A DNA stretch of 64,000 nucleotides from Streptomyces sp. NL15-2K (GTDB lineage Bacteria > Actinomycetota > Actinomycetes > Streptomycetales > Streptomycetaceae), in the NCBI RefSeq assembly GCF_030551255.1, contig NZ_CP130630.1:11593001-11657000 (forward strand). Reading direction: 5' to 3'. The position numbers and the translations under genes are program-made. The notes beneath the pieces are model-generated. The model saw only the letters and a program-made list of their open reading frames with translations, searched no databases and was not told the origin of the DNA. How positions within the stretch are numbered: the stretch's first letter is position 1; each line of letters starts with the position of its first letter. Positions 42,514 through 51,479 of this stretch are shown one piece after another.

Positions 42514-43239
42514 ATGTTGAACGCCCTGTGGAACCCGATCGTCGCCGGGGAGATCTCCCTGCCGCACCGACTGGCGATGGCCCCCATGACGCGGGACCGG
42601 TCCACCCCGGAAGGCACCCCCACCGAGCTGAACGCCGAGTACTACGCCCAGCGCGCGTCGCACGCCCTCATCATCACCGAGGGCACCCAGCCCAACGCCG
42701 ACGGCCAGGGCTACCTGCTCACCCCCGGCATCCACTCCGATGAGCACATCGCCGGGTGGCGCAAGGTCACCGACGCCGTGCACGGCGTCGACGGACGTAT
42801 CGTCGTTCAGCTCATGCACGTCGGACGGATGTCCCACCCCGACAACACCCCCCACCACCGGCAGCCGGTCGCCCCCTCCCCGGTGCAGCCGGCGGGTGAA
42901 ATGTTCGCCCCGTCCGGCCCGCAGGAGACACCAGTTCCGCGCGAACTGTCCACCGAGGAGGTCGCCGCCACGGTCGACGTCACGGACACCCGGATCAACC
43001 TGAACCGCGCGGACCTGAGCGGTCTGCCCCCGACCCTCGTCTCCTGGGGCACCTACGAGGTCCTGGCCGGCGAGGACGAGGAGTTCGCCGCCCGCGTCAA
43101 GGACGCCGGAATCGACACGACGACCGTCGTGGTCCCCGGAGGCCAGCACTCCTACGTCTACGGCGCCGGCCGCATTCCCGAGACCGACGCCGCCATCGCA
43201 CAGATCGGCGCATGGGTCCGGGAGAAGACGAAGATCTGA
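42514..43239 (+). CDS. in-frame chimera: Old Yellow Enzyme N-terminus fused to alpha/beta-hydrolase C-terminus
   Basis: Residues 1 to about 153 match NADH:flavin oxidoreductases (WNPIVAGEISLPHRLAMAPM, YYAQRASHALIITEGTQPNA, VVQLMHVGRMSHPD). From about 156 the sequence is the end of an HSL-type hydrolase: INLNRADLSGLPPTLVSWGT and GGQHSYVYGAGRIPETDAAI, with the catalytic His in GGQHS, and parallels the C-terminus of the esterase at 35473. The frame is uninterrupted across the join near 42975. Half of the flavin barrel and all of the nucleophile domain are missing, so activity is unlikely. It most likely arose by deletion between two adjacent genes. Confidence 0.8.
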   Translation: MLNALWNPIVAGEISLPHRLAMAPMTRDRSTPEGTPTELNAEYYAQRASHALIITEGTQPNADGQGYLLTPGIHSDEHIAGWRKVTDAVHGVDGRIVVQLMHVGRMSHPDNTPHHRQPVAPSPVQPAGEMFAPSGPQETPVPRELSTEEVAATVDVTDTRINLNRADLSGLPPTLVSWGTYEVLAGEDEEFAARVKDAGIDTTTVVVPGGQHSYVYGAGRIPETDAAIAQIGAWVREKTKI

Positions 43240-43943
43240 CCGAGCGGTACAGGCGCGGGCAGTTGCCAGATCCTCCCCGCGCCCGCCGGATCGGGACGGT
43301 GGACGGACGCCGACACGACCCGCGGTCGCACGCAGACCCGCGACGCCCGCAACCCCGTCCCCGTCCCGGTCTCGGTCCCGGTCCGGCAGACGACGGCCGG
43401 GACGGCCGACCACGACGGCGGCCTCAGCCACGCGCGCACCGCCACGCGCGACCAAGCTCGCCGACCCTCGGGTCGCCGCCCGGGCCGAGGAGGAGCTCAT
43501 CGCTTGGGCGACAGCGACGTCGCCACAGCCGTCGACGACGTACTCACCGCGCTGCGAGCGGCCGACGCCAAGGCCGCGGTCAAGCCGGCGAACCTCCCCG
43601 TCGACATCGCGACTACGGCTACCTGGGCTGCCGACAGGCGCGTGGCCGGCTTCGAGTAGATGGCGTCGCGGCGAGTGAACCGCGGCCTGAAGGAAATCGC
43701 CCGCAGAGCCTGCCCCGAGGGTGTCGGTGGCGACCGGCGCGTCGGGTGACGGTGCGGCCAGTGTGCCGGCGACGGGCGGGACGGCGGGGACGGCAAGGCG
43801 CTGAACCCTGCGACCGGAGCGCCCATCGAGTTCGTACGGCGGCGTGCCGAAGTCGATCGTGCGCTGAGGGGCGACGGTGGCGGGGTACACGGCACTCGGC
43901 TGATGTCTCACCGCTGTCTGGCCCGCGACCGCGAGGTCGACGG
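43240..43943. other. decayed stretch without an intact gene
   Basis: A frame ending GDSDVATAVDDVLTALRAAD then KPANLPVDIATTATW and a stop at about 43658 looks like a coding C-terminus, apparently preceded in another frame by LADPRVAARAEEELIAW. I cannot assign a family. The rest shows no coding signal. Confidence 0.35.
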
Positions 43944-44411
43944 CTACGACCGGACGCGGGCGCCTGTTCCCAGCCGGGCGGTGACTTCACGGGGAGTGAG
44001 GGGGGAGTGTTCCGCGGAGCACTCGACGACGACGCGGACCGGGGCGTCGCAGTCGGTGTGGCGGATGTCCAGTAGAGGACCCTCGGGGCCGAGGGTGTAT
44101 GCCTCGCCCCACTGGGTCAGTGCCATCAGGACGGGCCACAGGTCCCAGCCCTTGCGGGTCAGGCGGTATTCGTTGCGGGGGCGGCTGCCGGGCTCCTGGT
44201 AGGGCACGGTCTTCAGGATGCCGGCCGAGGTCAGCTTGCGGAGGCGGTCGCTGAGGACGGCCTCCGACAGGCCGATGTGGCGGTGGAAGTCGTCGAAGCG
44301 GCGTACGCCGTTGACGGCGTCACGCAGGATCAGCAGCGTCCATTTCTCCCCGATCACGTCGAGGGTGCGCTGGACGGGGCAGTTCTCCGTACTCGCCTCA
44401 AGCCACTCCAT
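43944..44411 (-). CDS. HxlR-family transcriptional regulator
   Basis: The 155-residue protein has the HxlR core: NCPVQRTLDVIGEKWTLLIL with the conserved Cys, RRFDDFHRHIGLSEAVLSDR for the recognition helix, and LTSAGILKTVPYQEPGSRPR then NEYRLTRKGWDL for the wing. ATG at 44411 fits the family length. It diverges from a hotdog thioesterase gene; two inverted copies of a 19-bp motif lie between them. HxlR proteins often respond to electrophiles, quinones or aldehydes. Confidence 0.9.
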   Translation of the reverse strand: MEWLEASTENCPVQRTLDVIGEKWTLLILRDAVNGVRRFDDFHRHIGLSEAVLSDRLRKLTSAGILKTVPYQEPGSRPRNEYRLTRKGWDLWPVLMALTQWGEAYTLGPEGPLLDIRHTDCDAPVRVVVECSAEHSPLTPREVTARLGTGARVRS

Positions 44412-44428
44412 CCCACCATCGTAGGCTC

Positions 44429-44486
44429 CTGACTTCACTATTGACAGCCAGGGGCACAAAAGCCTAGCTTCACTTGAAAAAGTCAG
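44429..44486. promoter_or_regulatory. paired inverted operator-like motifs in the HxlR/thioesterase promoter
   Basis: CTGACTTCACTATTGACAG (from 44429) and, on the complement, CTGACTTTTTCAAGTGAAG (44486 to 44468) share CTGACTT-N7-TGA-x-AG and point toward each other. They differ from the CTGAGTAT-type sites A-C. Confidence 0.5.
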
Positions 44487-44515
44487 CTGACAGTCAGAGG
44501 GAAGGGCGCTGGACC

Positions 44516-45016
44516 GTGGGGCGAACGCGTACGTATCACTGGGACGATCCCGCGATCTTGGCGGAGGCCGCCGGGCGCATGGCCGGCATCGACTTCCTGC
44601 GTGATCTGCAGGCGGGGCGACTGCCCGGGCCGCCGATCAACTGCACCGTCGACTTCACCCTGGACGAGGTGGAGCCCGGCAGGGCGGTCTTCTCACTGAC
44701 GCCGGGCGAGGAGCACTACAACCCGATCGGCAGCATGCACGGCGGCATCTTCGCCACCCTGCTCGACTCGGCGGCGGGCTGCGCCGTCCAGTCCATCCTC
44801 CCGCAGGGTATGGCGTACACCTCGCTCGACCTGACGGTGAAGTTCCTGCGGCGGGTCACCGTGGACACGGGCCCGGTGCGCGCCATCGGCACGGTCGTCA
44901 GCAAGGGCCGCCAAACCGCTCTCGCCCAGGCCCAGTTGGTCGACGCGAAGGACCGTCTCCTCGCCCACGCCACCAGCAGCTGCATGCTCTTCCCGGTGCC
45001 CGCCCCTCAAGGGTGA
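44516..45016 (+). CDS. hotdog-fold thioesterase, PaaI type
   Basis: The 166-residue protein has the PaaI/YdiI active-site segment HYNPIGSMHGGIFATLLDSA and the strand MAYTSLDLTVKFLRRVTVDT, ending with HATSSCMLF. GTG at 44516 was chosen over earlier in-frame starts because GAGGGAAGGG precedes it. It should hydrolyse an aryl- or acyl-CoA thioester. It is controlled from the divergent promoter shared with the HxlR gene. Confidence 0.88.
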   Translation: MGRTRTYHWDDPAILAEAAGRMAGIDFLRDLQAGRLPGPPINCTVDFTLDEVEPGRAVFSLTPGEEHYNPIGSMHGGIFATLLDSAAGCAVQSILPQGMAYTSLDLTVKFLRRVTVDTGPVRAIGTVVSKGRQTALAQAQLVDAKDRLLAHATSSCMLFPVPAPQG

Positions 45017-45075
45017 CTCCGCAGGTTCGGCCCTCGGTCTGTGGGGGCGGTCGGGACAACAGGGAGTGCATCGGC

Positions 45076-45331
45076 GCGGTTGCTTCGCCCGGCGCGCGCT
45101 TGGCAAGGCGGCCTTGGTGCGATTGCCGCGGCGGGACATCGGGACATGGAGTATCGGCGGCGGGTTGTGAGCGGGGGAGCGGTCCAAGAAGCGCAGGGCG
45201 CGGCGGCCCGTTCCGCAGGCGCGTACGCGTCGGATCACGGCGGACAGGAGCAGGACGGCGGCGTCCCGGGTGAGGGGTGCCGACGCGCCAATGGGGTGGT
45301 CGGCGAGGCTCATGGTGACGACCGACATCAT
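45076..45331 (-). pseudogene. CGNR zinc-finger protein fragment, copy 1
   Basis: The minus-strand frame reads LTRDAAVLLLSAVIRRVRAC then GTGRRALRFLDRSPAHN and SRRGNRTKAALPSARRA. The family consensus is C-x4-C-x-L-x-F-x-DxSP-x-x-x-RRWC-x-x-x-x-CGNR. Here the second Cys is Arg, the WC segment is disrupted by an indel and CGNR has become RGNR, so the zinc site is destroyed. A second degraded copy lies at 57845, again beside an HxlR gene. Confidence 0.65.
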
Positions 45332-45550
45332 GAGCCTTGCCGACGAGGGCGAGTTCAGACGCTGTGTCCGCGCCTGCCGTCACTGATGAAAGCCCGACGC
45401 TCGCCCGTCGTCCTTGCCGGAGCGGGCAACTGGTGACGAGGTGGCCGACCGTCGCCGTTGTCGACTCTTTGGATTACGTTCGCAATATCATAGACTGGTG
45501 AAGTCGGTGAAGGGCAACTGGTTCTTCCGGTCGGCGAAGGAGTGTGTGCG

Positions 45551-46141
45551 GTGGTGCGGTACGGGAAAGAGCACAAGGCGGAGACGAGGCGGCGGATCAT
45601 CGAGACGGCGGGCCGCCGGTTCAAGCAAGACGGTATCGACGGCTCCGGGGTCTCGACGCTCATGAAGGACGCGGGGCTGACCAATGGAGCCTTCTACGCT
45701 CACTTCGAATCCAAAGATGACCTCGTCACCACGGCGATCGCCGACCAGTTGAAGGCGCAGGCCGAGAGCGTCGTCGCGCGGGCCGCACCCGGCCGTGCCG
45801 GACTCGAGCAGATTGTGCGGGGTTACCTGTCGCCCCAGCACCGCGACACCCTTGGCGACGGCTGCCCCAACGCCGCTCTGCTCGACGAGATCGGGCGCTG
45901 CACCGACACAACCAGGCAGGCGTACACCGACGGTGTGCTGATCCTCATCGACGGCATCGCCGCCCGCATGGCGCCCGAGGCCCCGTCCTCCGCACGTGTG
46001 AAGGCACTCAGCCTCCTCGGCCTGATGGCCGGGACACTGCAGCTGTCCCGCGCCTTGACCGACAGCCAACTCGCCAAGGAACTCCTCGATCAGGGGATCG
46101 ACAACGCCCTCGCCCTGCTGGACGCCTGGCAGCGCGTCTGA
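45551..46141 (+). CDS. TetR-family transcriptional regulator
   Basis: The 196-residue protein starts with a standard helix-turn-helix: RRRIIETAGRRFKQDGIDGS, TLMKDAGLTNGAFYAHFESK. The C-terminal half includes GYLSPQHRDTLGDGCPNAAL and LDEIGRCTD, as in AcrR-type proteins of the tetracyclin-repressor C-terminal subgroup 16 kind. GTG at 45551 has AGGAG at correct spacing. A near-identical piece of this helix-turn-helix is found on the other strand at 57140-57268. Target and ligand are not evident. Confidence 0.88.
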   Translation: MVRYGKEHKAETRRRIIETAGRRFKQDGIDGSGVSTLMKDAGLTNGAFYAHFESKDDLVTTAIADQLKAQAESVVARAAPGRAGLEQIVRGYLSPQHRDTLGDGCPNAALLDEIGRCTDTTRQAYTDGVLILIDGIAARMAPEAPSSARVKALSLLGLMAGTLQLSRALTDSQLAKELLDQGIDNALALLDAWQRV

Positions 46142-46298
46142 CAGCACCACATCCCTGGCCCCAGGCGGTGGCTCTCGGGGAACAGCCCGATGTCGGGATC
46201 GCCGACGGGTCCGGCGCTTTCGGGATGCCGCCGTCGCCGCGGCGACGCTCGACCGGCTCCTGAGCCGGGCGGACGGGGAGGTGTGAGGTGTCCCTAGG

Positions 46299-47363
46299 TG
46301 TTCTGTCCACGGAGGTTGGTGACAGCGATCACTGACGTGTGGTCTTGAAATGGGTGAGGGCCTTCTGGCTCGGTGTGGATTGCGACATCTACGCCGGACG
46401 ACAGAAAGGCCCTCGTGCCCCACCGTAATGCACCCCTGACCGAGACCGGACGCCTGCGCCTGGCCCGCTGCGTGGTCGAGGACGGCTGGACCCTGCGCCG
46501 GGCCGCTGAGCGATTCCAAGTCTCGCCAACCACCGCACAGCGATGGGCCGACCGCTACCGCCGGCTCGGCGAGCCTGGCATGGCCGACCACTCCAGCCGC
46601 CCCCGCACCAGCCCGCGACGGACCCCGACCCGTACCGAGCGCAGGATCATCAAAGTCCGCGTACTGCGCAGGTGGGGGCCAGCACGGATCGCAGGCCTGC
46701 TCCGCCTGGTGCCGTCCACCGTGCACCGGGTGCTGACCCGCTACGGCCTGGCCCGCCTGACCCACCTCGACCGGGCCACTGGGCGCGTCATCCGTCGCTA
46801 CGAACGTGCCAAGCCCGGCGAACTGGTCCACGTCGACATCAAGAAGCTCGGCAACATCCCCGACGGCGGCGGCCACAAGACCCTCGGACGCCAGGCGGGC
46901 CGCAAGACCCGGTCCGGCGCCGGCTACAGCTACCTCCACAACGCCGTCGACGACCACTCCCGCCTGGCCTACAGCGAGATCCACGCAGACGAGAAGAAGG
47001 AGACCGCTGTCGGCTTCTGGAGTCGCGCCCAGGCGTACTTCGCCACCTGCGGGATCACCGTCGAACGCATCCTGACCGACAACGGCTCCTGCTACAAATC
47101 CCACCTGTGGCGAGACGCCCTGGCAGCAGCCGGGATCACGCACAAGCGAACCCGCGCCTACCGGCCGCAGACGAACGGCAAGGTCGAACGCTTCAACCGC
47201 ACCCTGCTCGACGAATGGGCCTACGCCCGCCCCTACCGATCAGAGCAGGAACGACGCGACGCCTTCCCCAGCTGGCTGCACACCTACAATCACCACCGCG
47301 GACACACCGCGCTCAAGGGCCAACCACCCGCCAGCCGCGTCCCTAACCTCTCAGGGCAATACA
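46299..47363 (+). mobile_element. IS481-family insertion sequence, copy 1
   Basis: The 1065-bp element begins TGTTCTGTCCACGGAGGTTG and, read inward from 47363, TGTATTGCCCTGAGAGGTTA, an imperfect inverted repeat with about 17 of 25 positions shared. CCTAGG flanks both ends (46293-46298 and 47364-47369) as target duplication. A second IS481 element begins at the next base. Confidence 0.85.
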
Positions 47364-47368
47364 CCTAG
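46415..47368 (+). CDS. IS481 transposase, copy 1
   Basis: The 317-residue protein has an N-terminal helix-turn-helix (AERFQVSPTTAQRWADRYRR) and an rve/DDE core: ELVHVDIKKLGNIPDGGGHK (Asp), ERILTDNGSCYKSH (Asp) and TNGKVERFNRTLLDEWAY (Glu). GTG at 46415 follows AAAGG. The coding frame runs out of the right inverted repeat, and its TAG stop is formed by the CCTAGG target duplication. About 60 percent similar to copy 2 by eye, so the two are different members of the family. Confidence 0.92.
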   Translation: MPHRNAPLTETGRLRLARCVVEDGWTLRRAAERFQVSPTTAQRWADRYRRLGEPGMADHSSRPRTSPRRTPTRTERRIIKVRVLRRWGPARIAGLLRLVPSTVHRVLTRYGLARLTHLDRATGRVIRRYERAKPGELVHVDIKKLGNIPDGGGHKTLGRQAGRKTRSGAGYSYLHNAVDDHSRLAYSEIHADEKKETAVGFWSRAQAYFATCGITVERILTDNGSCYKSHLWRDALAAAGITHKRTRAYRPQTNGKVERFNRTLLDEWAYARPYRSEQERRDAFPSWLHTYNHHRGHTALKGQPPASRVPNLSGQYT

Positions 47369-47369
47369 G

Positions 47370-48421
47370 TGTATTGATCACGAGCGTTGTTAACGCCAGC
47401 CGGGCTTGATCATGGCGAAGACCTCCGGTGTGGTGGAGCTGTCTAGGACCGCACCGCACGGAGGTCTTCGTGTCACACCGTAATGCCCGGCTGACCGTTC
47501 ACGGCAGGCGACTGCTCGTCGAACGGGTCCGCTCCGGCCGTCCCGTCGCGCATGTCGCCGCGGAGATGGGTATCTCCCGTCCCACCGCCCACAAGTGGAT
47601 CCGGCGCTGGCGATCCGAGGGCGAGAGCGGACTCATCGACCGCTCCAGCCGCCCACACACGACACCACACCGGACCACTGCCACCACCGCAGCCCGCGTC
47701 TGCCGGCTGCGGCAGAGCCGCAAGCTCGGGCCCGCACGACTCGGGCCGATCCTCGGTCTGCCCGCATCGACCGTGCACCGGATCCTCGTACGCCACGACC
47801 TGAACCGACTGGCCTTCCTTGACCGGCCCACCGGACAGGTCATCCGCCGCTACGAACGCGAACGGCCCGGCGAGCTGATCCATGTGGACGTCAAGAAACT
47901 CGGCCGCATCCCCGACGGCGGTGGCCACAAGGTCCTGGGCCGCCAGGCCGGCCGCGCCACCCGCAGCTCCATGGGCTTCGACTTCGTCCACTCCGCCGTC
48001 GACGACCACAGCCGCCTGGCCTACAGCGAGATCCACGACAACGAGAAGGCCGTCACCTGCGCAGCCTTCCTCCGCCGGGCCGCAGCCTTCTTCGCCGAGA
48101 ACGGCATCACCCGCATCGAGCGGGTCCTGACCGACAACGCCTGGCCCTACCGCAAAAGCTTCGCCTGGCGGCAGGCCCTGGCCGACCTCGGCGCGGTCGG
48201 CAAGCTCACCCGCGCCTACCGGCCGCAGACCAACGGCAAAGTCGAACGCTTCAACCGCACCCTGCTCGACGAGTGGGCTTACCTGCGGCCCTACACCAGC
48301 AACACCGAACGCACCGACGCCCTGGCAGACTTCCTCCACACCTACAACCACCACCGCTGCCACACCGCACTCCGAGGCAAGCCACCGATCAGCCGTGTGA
48401 ACAACCCTGCGGGTCAATACA
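47370..48421 (+). mobile_element. IS481-family insertion sequence, copy 2
   Basis: The 1052-bp element begins TGTATTGATCACGAGCGTTG and, read inward from 48421, TGTATTGACCCGCAGGGTTG, typical IS481 ends. The left flank is CCTAGG, belonging to copy 1; the right flank CGGGTA does not match it, so no target duplication of its own is visible. This implies that copy 1 inserted at its edge or that a deletion removed the original flank. Confidence 0.85.
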
Positions 48422-48507
48422 CGGGTACCGGGAGTGGCTCGGGGCGACGGCAGCCCCTTAAGCTTTCAAGCAAATGGACCTATACGGACGGCGCCAGGAG
48501 CAAGTAG
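47470..48507 (+). CDS. IS481 transposase, copy 2, reading out of the element
   Basis: Helix-turn-helix AAEMGISRPTAHKWIRRWRS and the DDE core ELIHVDVKKLGRIPDGGGHK, VLTDNAWPYRKSFAW and TNGKVERFNRTLLDEWAY are all present. GTG at 47470 follows GGAGG. The native sequence ends GQYT at the inverted repeat, but no stop is supplied by this flank, so 28 extra codons are read into host DNA (GTGSGSGRRQPLKLSSKWTY...) and overlap the start of the LAL regulator gene by 34 bp in another frame. Confidence 0.9.
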   Translation: MSHRNARLTVHGRRLLVERVRSGRPVAHVAAEMGISRPTAHKWIRRWRSEGESGLIDRSSRPHTTPHRTTATTAARVCRLRQSRKLGPARLGPILGLPASTVHRILVRHDLNRLAFLDRPTGQVIRRYERERPGELIHVDVKKLGRIPDGGGHKVLGRQAGRATRSSMGFDFVHSAVDDHSRLAYSEIHDNEKAVTCAAFLRRAAAFFAENGITRIERVLTDNAWPYRKSFAWRQALADLGAVGKLTRAYRPQTNGKVERFNRTLLDEWAYLRPYTSNTERTDALADFLHTYNHHRCHTALRGKPPISRVNNPAGQYTGTGSGSGRRQPLKLSSKWTYTDGARSK

Positions 48508-51251
48508 CCCTTGACCGGACCCTTGACGGTGCTCGGCGAGGGTCCGGGACAACGCTGGTGCTGTGGGGTGACCCCGGCATCGGCAAGACCGCTCTGCTGG
48601 AATACGTGGCCGAGTCCGCCGCTGCGGACTTCACTGTCCTGCGATGCGGGGGCACTCGCCTGGAGTCGGGGCTGACGTTCGCCGCACTGCACGAATTGCT
48701 GTGGCCCGTGACGGACCGGATCAGTACGCTCCCCGAGCCGCAGGCCAACGCCTTGAACGGGGCGCTCGGTACCAGCAACGACGTGGCGGACCGGTTTCTG
48801 ATCGGCGTGGCCGTACTGACGCTCGTCGGCGAGCTGGCCAAGGAACGGCCGGTGCTCATCATCGCCGACGACGCCCAATGGCTCGACGAGCCATCCGCAC
48901 GGTGCCTGGCCTTCGTCGCGCGCCGACTGCGCAACGAGCCCGTGGTCATGCTCCTCACCGGACACGACGACCCCGTCGACGGCCCCTGGGAGAAACTGGC
49001 GGCCCTGGAGGTCCGGGAGCTGGGCGACGAGGACGCCCGGCTCCTCGCCCGTGCCGTCGCTCCGCAAGCCGACGAGGCGGTCATCCGCCGCACGATCCGC
49101 GCGGCAGCCGGAAATCCCCTGGCACTTCAGGAGCTGACCACGTCCGTGGCGGCCGGCGACATCTCGACGCACCCTCTCGCCGATGAGCGGATCGCCGTCG
49201 GTCCACGCCTGCGCCGTGCCTTCCGCGCCCGGATCGAGAGGTTGTCCGCGCCTGCCCGCACCGCGCTCCTTCTCGCCGCCGCCGATGACCGTAGTGATCG
49301 CAACACCGTGGGCCAGGCCGGACTTGTGCTCGGCCTCGACGCAGTCGCGTGGGACGAGGCGCTGCACTCGGGCCTGCTCACCACGCGCTCGGACGGGCGG
49401 ATCTGCTTCCGCCACCAGCTGATGGAGGCGGTGGTCTACGAGGAGGCGCCGCCCGCGAACCGCCAGGCCGTTCATCACGCGCTCGCCTCCGTACTGACCG
49501 GTGAGAACGCCGACGAGCTGCGCCCCTGGCACCTCGCCGCGGCATTGGAAGCCGTGAGCCGCCCCGACGAGGAGGTGGCCCGGCTGCTGGAAGAGTCCGC
49601 CCACCGGTCCTGGGCGCGCGGCGGCTGTGCCACGGCGGCCCGTGCGCTGCGGCGTGCGGCGAAGCTGTCCCCCTCCACGGACGACGCGGCCAGACGACTG
49701 GCTCACGGAGCCAGGGCGGCCTGGGAGGCCGGCCACGTCGACGTGGCGCGGAGAATGCTGGAGCGGGCCGAAGGGGTCTCCTCCGCATCCACGCTCGCGG
49801 ATCTCAGCGAGGGGTTGCGCGGGCTGATCGAGTTCGCGCACGGTGACCTGGAAACCGCCTGCCGTCAGCTGACCCGGGACATGGAGCGGGTGGCCGATCC
49901 CGGGCAGGCGTTCAGGCTCGGCAACATGGCGGTGCGGGCGGCGTGGGCGGCCAGTCATGGCGCACTGCAGCGCGAGGCGCTCCAGCGGCTCGAGCGGCGG
50001 CTCCCGCAAGGGAACTTCCCGAACGCCGATCTGCTGCCGTTGCTGCGCCAATGGTGGACGGAGGACGGGGGCGGCGGCGCCGATGACCGTGACCAGATCG
50101 TGGCCCCCGTCGCTGACATCCTCACCCGGCTCAGCGGCAGTTCCTGGCTCGTGATGCCACCGGCACCGCTGGCGGTGGCCTGGGGCATCGAGTCCGCCCT
50201 GCAGGAGGCGCTCCGCCGCGAAATCGACACGCTGCGGCACACGGACCAGGTCACTGCCATGACCCAGGCGCTGGCCCAGACCGTGGCGCCCGACATCGCG
50301 CAAGGCTCCTGGACCCTGGCCACGGCGAACGCCCTCGAGGGGCTCCAAGTGGCCGAGGGGACCGGCGACGACCACTTGGCGGAGCAGTGCTGCGCCAGTC
50401 TCGGATGGCTGGCAGCCGCGCGAGGCCAGGAGCAGACCGTCGCAGACCTCGCCGCCCGGACCATCGAGGTGTGGGTGCCGCGTGGGGTGCGCGTCTTCAG
50501 CGCCTGCGCGGAATGGAACCTCGGCATGTCGGCGCTCTTCGCCGGCCGGGCCGAGGAGGCGCGGGACCGCCTGGTCCGGCTGAGCGAGCACGGGCACCAC
50601 GCGGCGAACGACACCGTCGCGCTGCTCGCCGCGCCGGACACCGCCGAGGCCGCCCTCCAGGCAGGGCAGCGGGCGACGGCCGAGGACCAGGCGCGGCTGC
50701 TGCGGCGGTGGGCCGAACGGACCGAGGCGGCGTGGGCGATCTCCGCGACGCACCTTGTCCACGCACTGCTGGCGTCGGGGGCGGATGCGGAGAAGCAGTT
50801 CCGGCTTGCGCTGGATGTCCCCGGAGCCGCGTCGCGGCCCTTCAACTACGCCCGCACGCGCCTGCTGTACGGCGAGTGGCTGCGGCGGGCCCGCCGCCGT
50901 ACCGACGCCCGGACCCAGCTGGCCGAAGCCGCGGAAATCTTCCGGCGACTCGACGCGGCGCCCCTGGTTGCCCGCACCCGGGCCGAACAGGAACTGACCG
51001 GGCAGCAACCGCGCCGGGACTCCGCGCGGGCACGGGCACGGGACACCCCAACCACCCTCACGGCGCAGGAGTTGAGAGTCGTACGGCTGGCCGCGGAGGG
51101 ATTCACCAACCGGGAGATCGGGGCACAGCTGCTGATCAGTCCTCGTACGGTGGCTCATCACCTGGCCAATGTGTTCCCCAAGCTCGGCATCGTCTCGCGC
51201 GCCGATCTCTCGCGCGTCGACTTCGAGGACGGGCTGCGTTTTATGGGGTGA
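48474..51251 (+). CDS. LAL-type LuxR-family regulator (AAA ATPase plus LuxR helix-turn-helix)
   Basis: The 925-residue protein has a Walker A motif VLWGDPGIGKTALL at about residues 29-42, Walker B PVLIIADDAQWLDE near 130, a long helical TPR-like middle and a C-terminal LuxR DNA-binding domain (LTAQELRVVRLAAEGFTNRE, LLISPRTVAHHLANVFPKLG). This is the large ATP-binding LuxR class that often activates secondary-metabolite or degradation pathways. ATG at 48474 has a poor ribosome-binding site and begins only 52 bp after the IS481 end, so the native promoter may be lost or replaced by transposase read-through. Confidence 0.92.
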   Translation: MDLYGRRQEQVALDRTLDGARRGSGTTLVLWGDPGIGKTALLEYVAESAAADFTVLRCGGTRLESGLTFAALHELLWPVTDRISTLPEPQANALNGALGTSNDVADRFLIGVAVLTLVGELAKERPVLIIADDAQWLDEPSARCLAFVARRLRNEPVVMLLTGHDDPVDGPWEKLAALEVRELGDEDARLLARAVAPQADEAVIRRTIRAAAGNPLALQELTTSVAAGDISTHPLADERIAVGPRLRRAFRARIERLSAPARTALLLAAADDRSDRNTVGQAGLVLGLDAVAWDEALHSGLLTTRSDGRICFRHQLMEAVVYEEAPPANRQAVHHALASVLTGENADELRPWHLAAALEAVSRPDEEVARLLEESAHRSWARGGCATAARALRRAAKLSPSTDDAARRLAHGARAAWEAGHVDVARRMLERAEGVSSASTLADLSEGLRGLIEFAHGDLETACRQLTRDMERVADPGQAFRLGNMAVRAAWAASHGALQREALQRLERRLPQGNFPNADLLPLLRQWWTEDGGGGADDRDQIVAPVADILTRLSGSSWLVMPPAPLAVAWGIESALQEALRREIDTLRHTDQVTAMTQALAQTVAPDIAQGSWTLATANALEGLQVAEGTGDDHLAEQCCASLGWLAAARGQEQTVADLAARTIEVWVPRGVRVFSACAEWNLGMSALFAGRAEEARDRLVRLSEHGHHAANDTVALLAAPDTAEAALQAGQRATAEDQARLLRRWAERTEAAWAISATHLVHALLASGADAEKQFRLALDVPGAASRPFNYARTRLLYGEWLRRARRRTDARTQLAEAAEIFRRLDAAPLVARTRAEQELTGQQPRRDSARARARDTPTTLTAQELRVVRLAAEGFTNREIGAQLLISPRTVAHHLANVFPKLGIVSRADLSRVDFEDGLRFMG

Positions 51252-51479
51252 CCGGCGGTATCCCGGGGCTGCCCGGGTGGCTCTCCGCTGCCCGGGTTCT
51301 CACCGTAGGGATGATCTCCGTCACGGTCCCTTGGGTTGGGCCAGCCGGTACCAGGTCCACCCAGCTCGTGAAGGCGAGAAGGGCGTGGGCGAGCATGTCT
51401 TGGTCTCCGTCAACCCCCGCCTTTCGCAGGAGAGTTGAGACATGACCATGGAAGGCTCGGCCGGTGCCCGAGGCGTTGC

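Noticed and set aside
46210..46287. Short frame FRDAAVAAATLDRLLSRADG resembling the C-terminus of IstB
   Set aside because: Only about 20 residues match a common helix pattern; no upstream ATPase motif or IS21 end is present.
48480..51161. An 893-codon minus-strand frame opposite the LAL regulator
   Set aside because: Antisense shadow of a high-GC gene; the plus-strand product has Walker and LuxR motifs in order, the antisense product has none.
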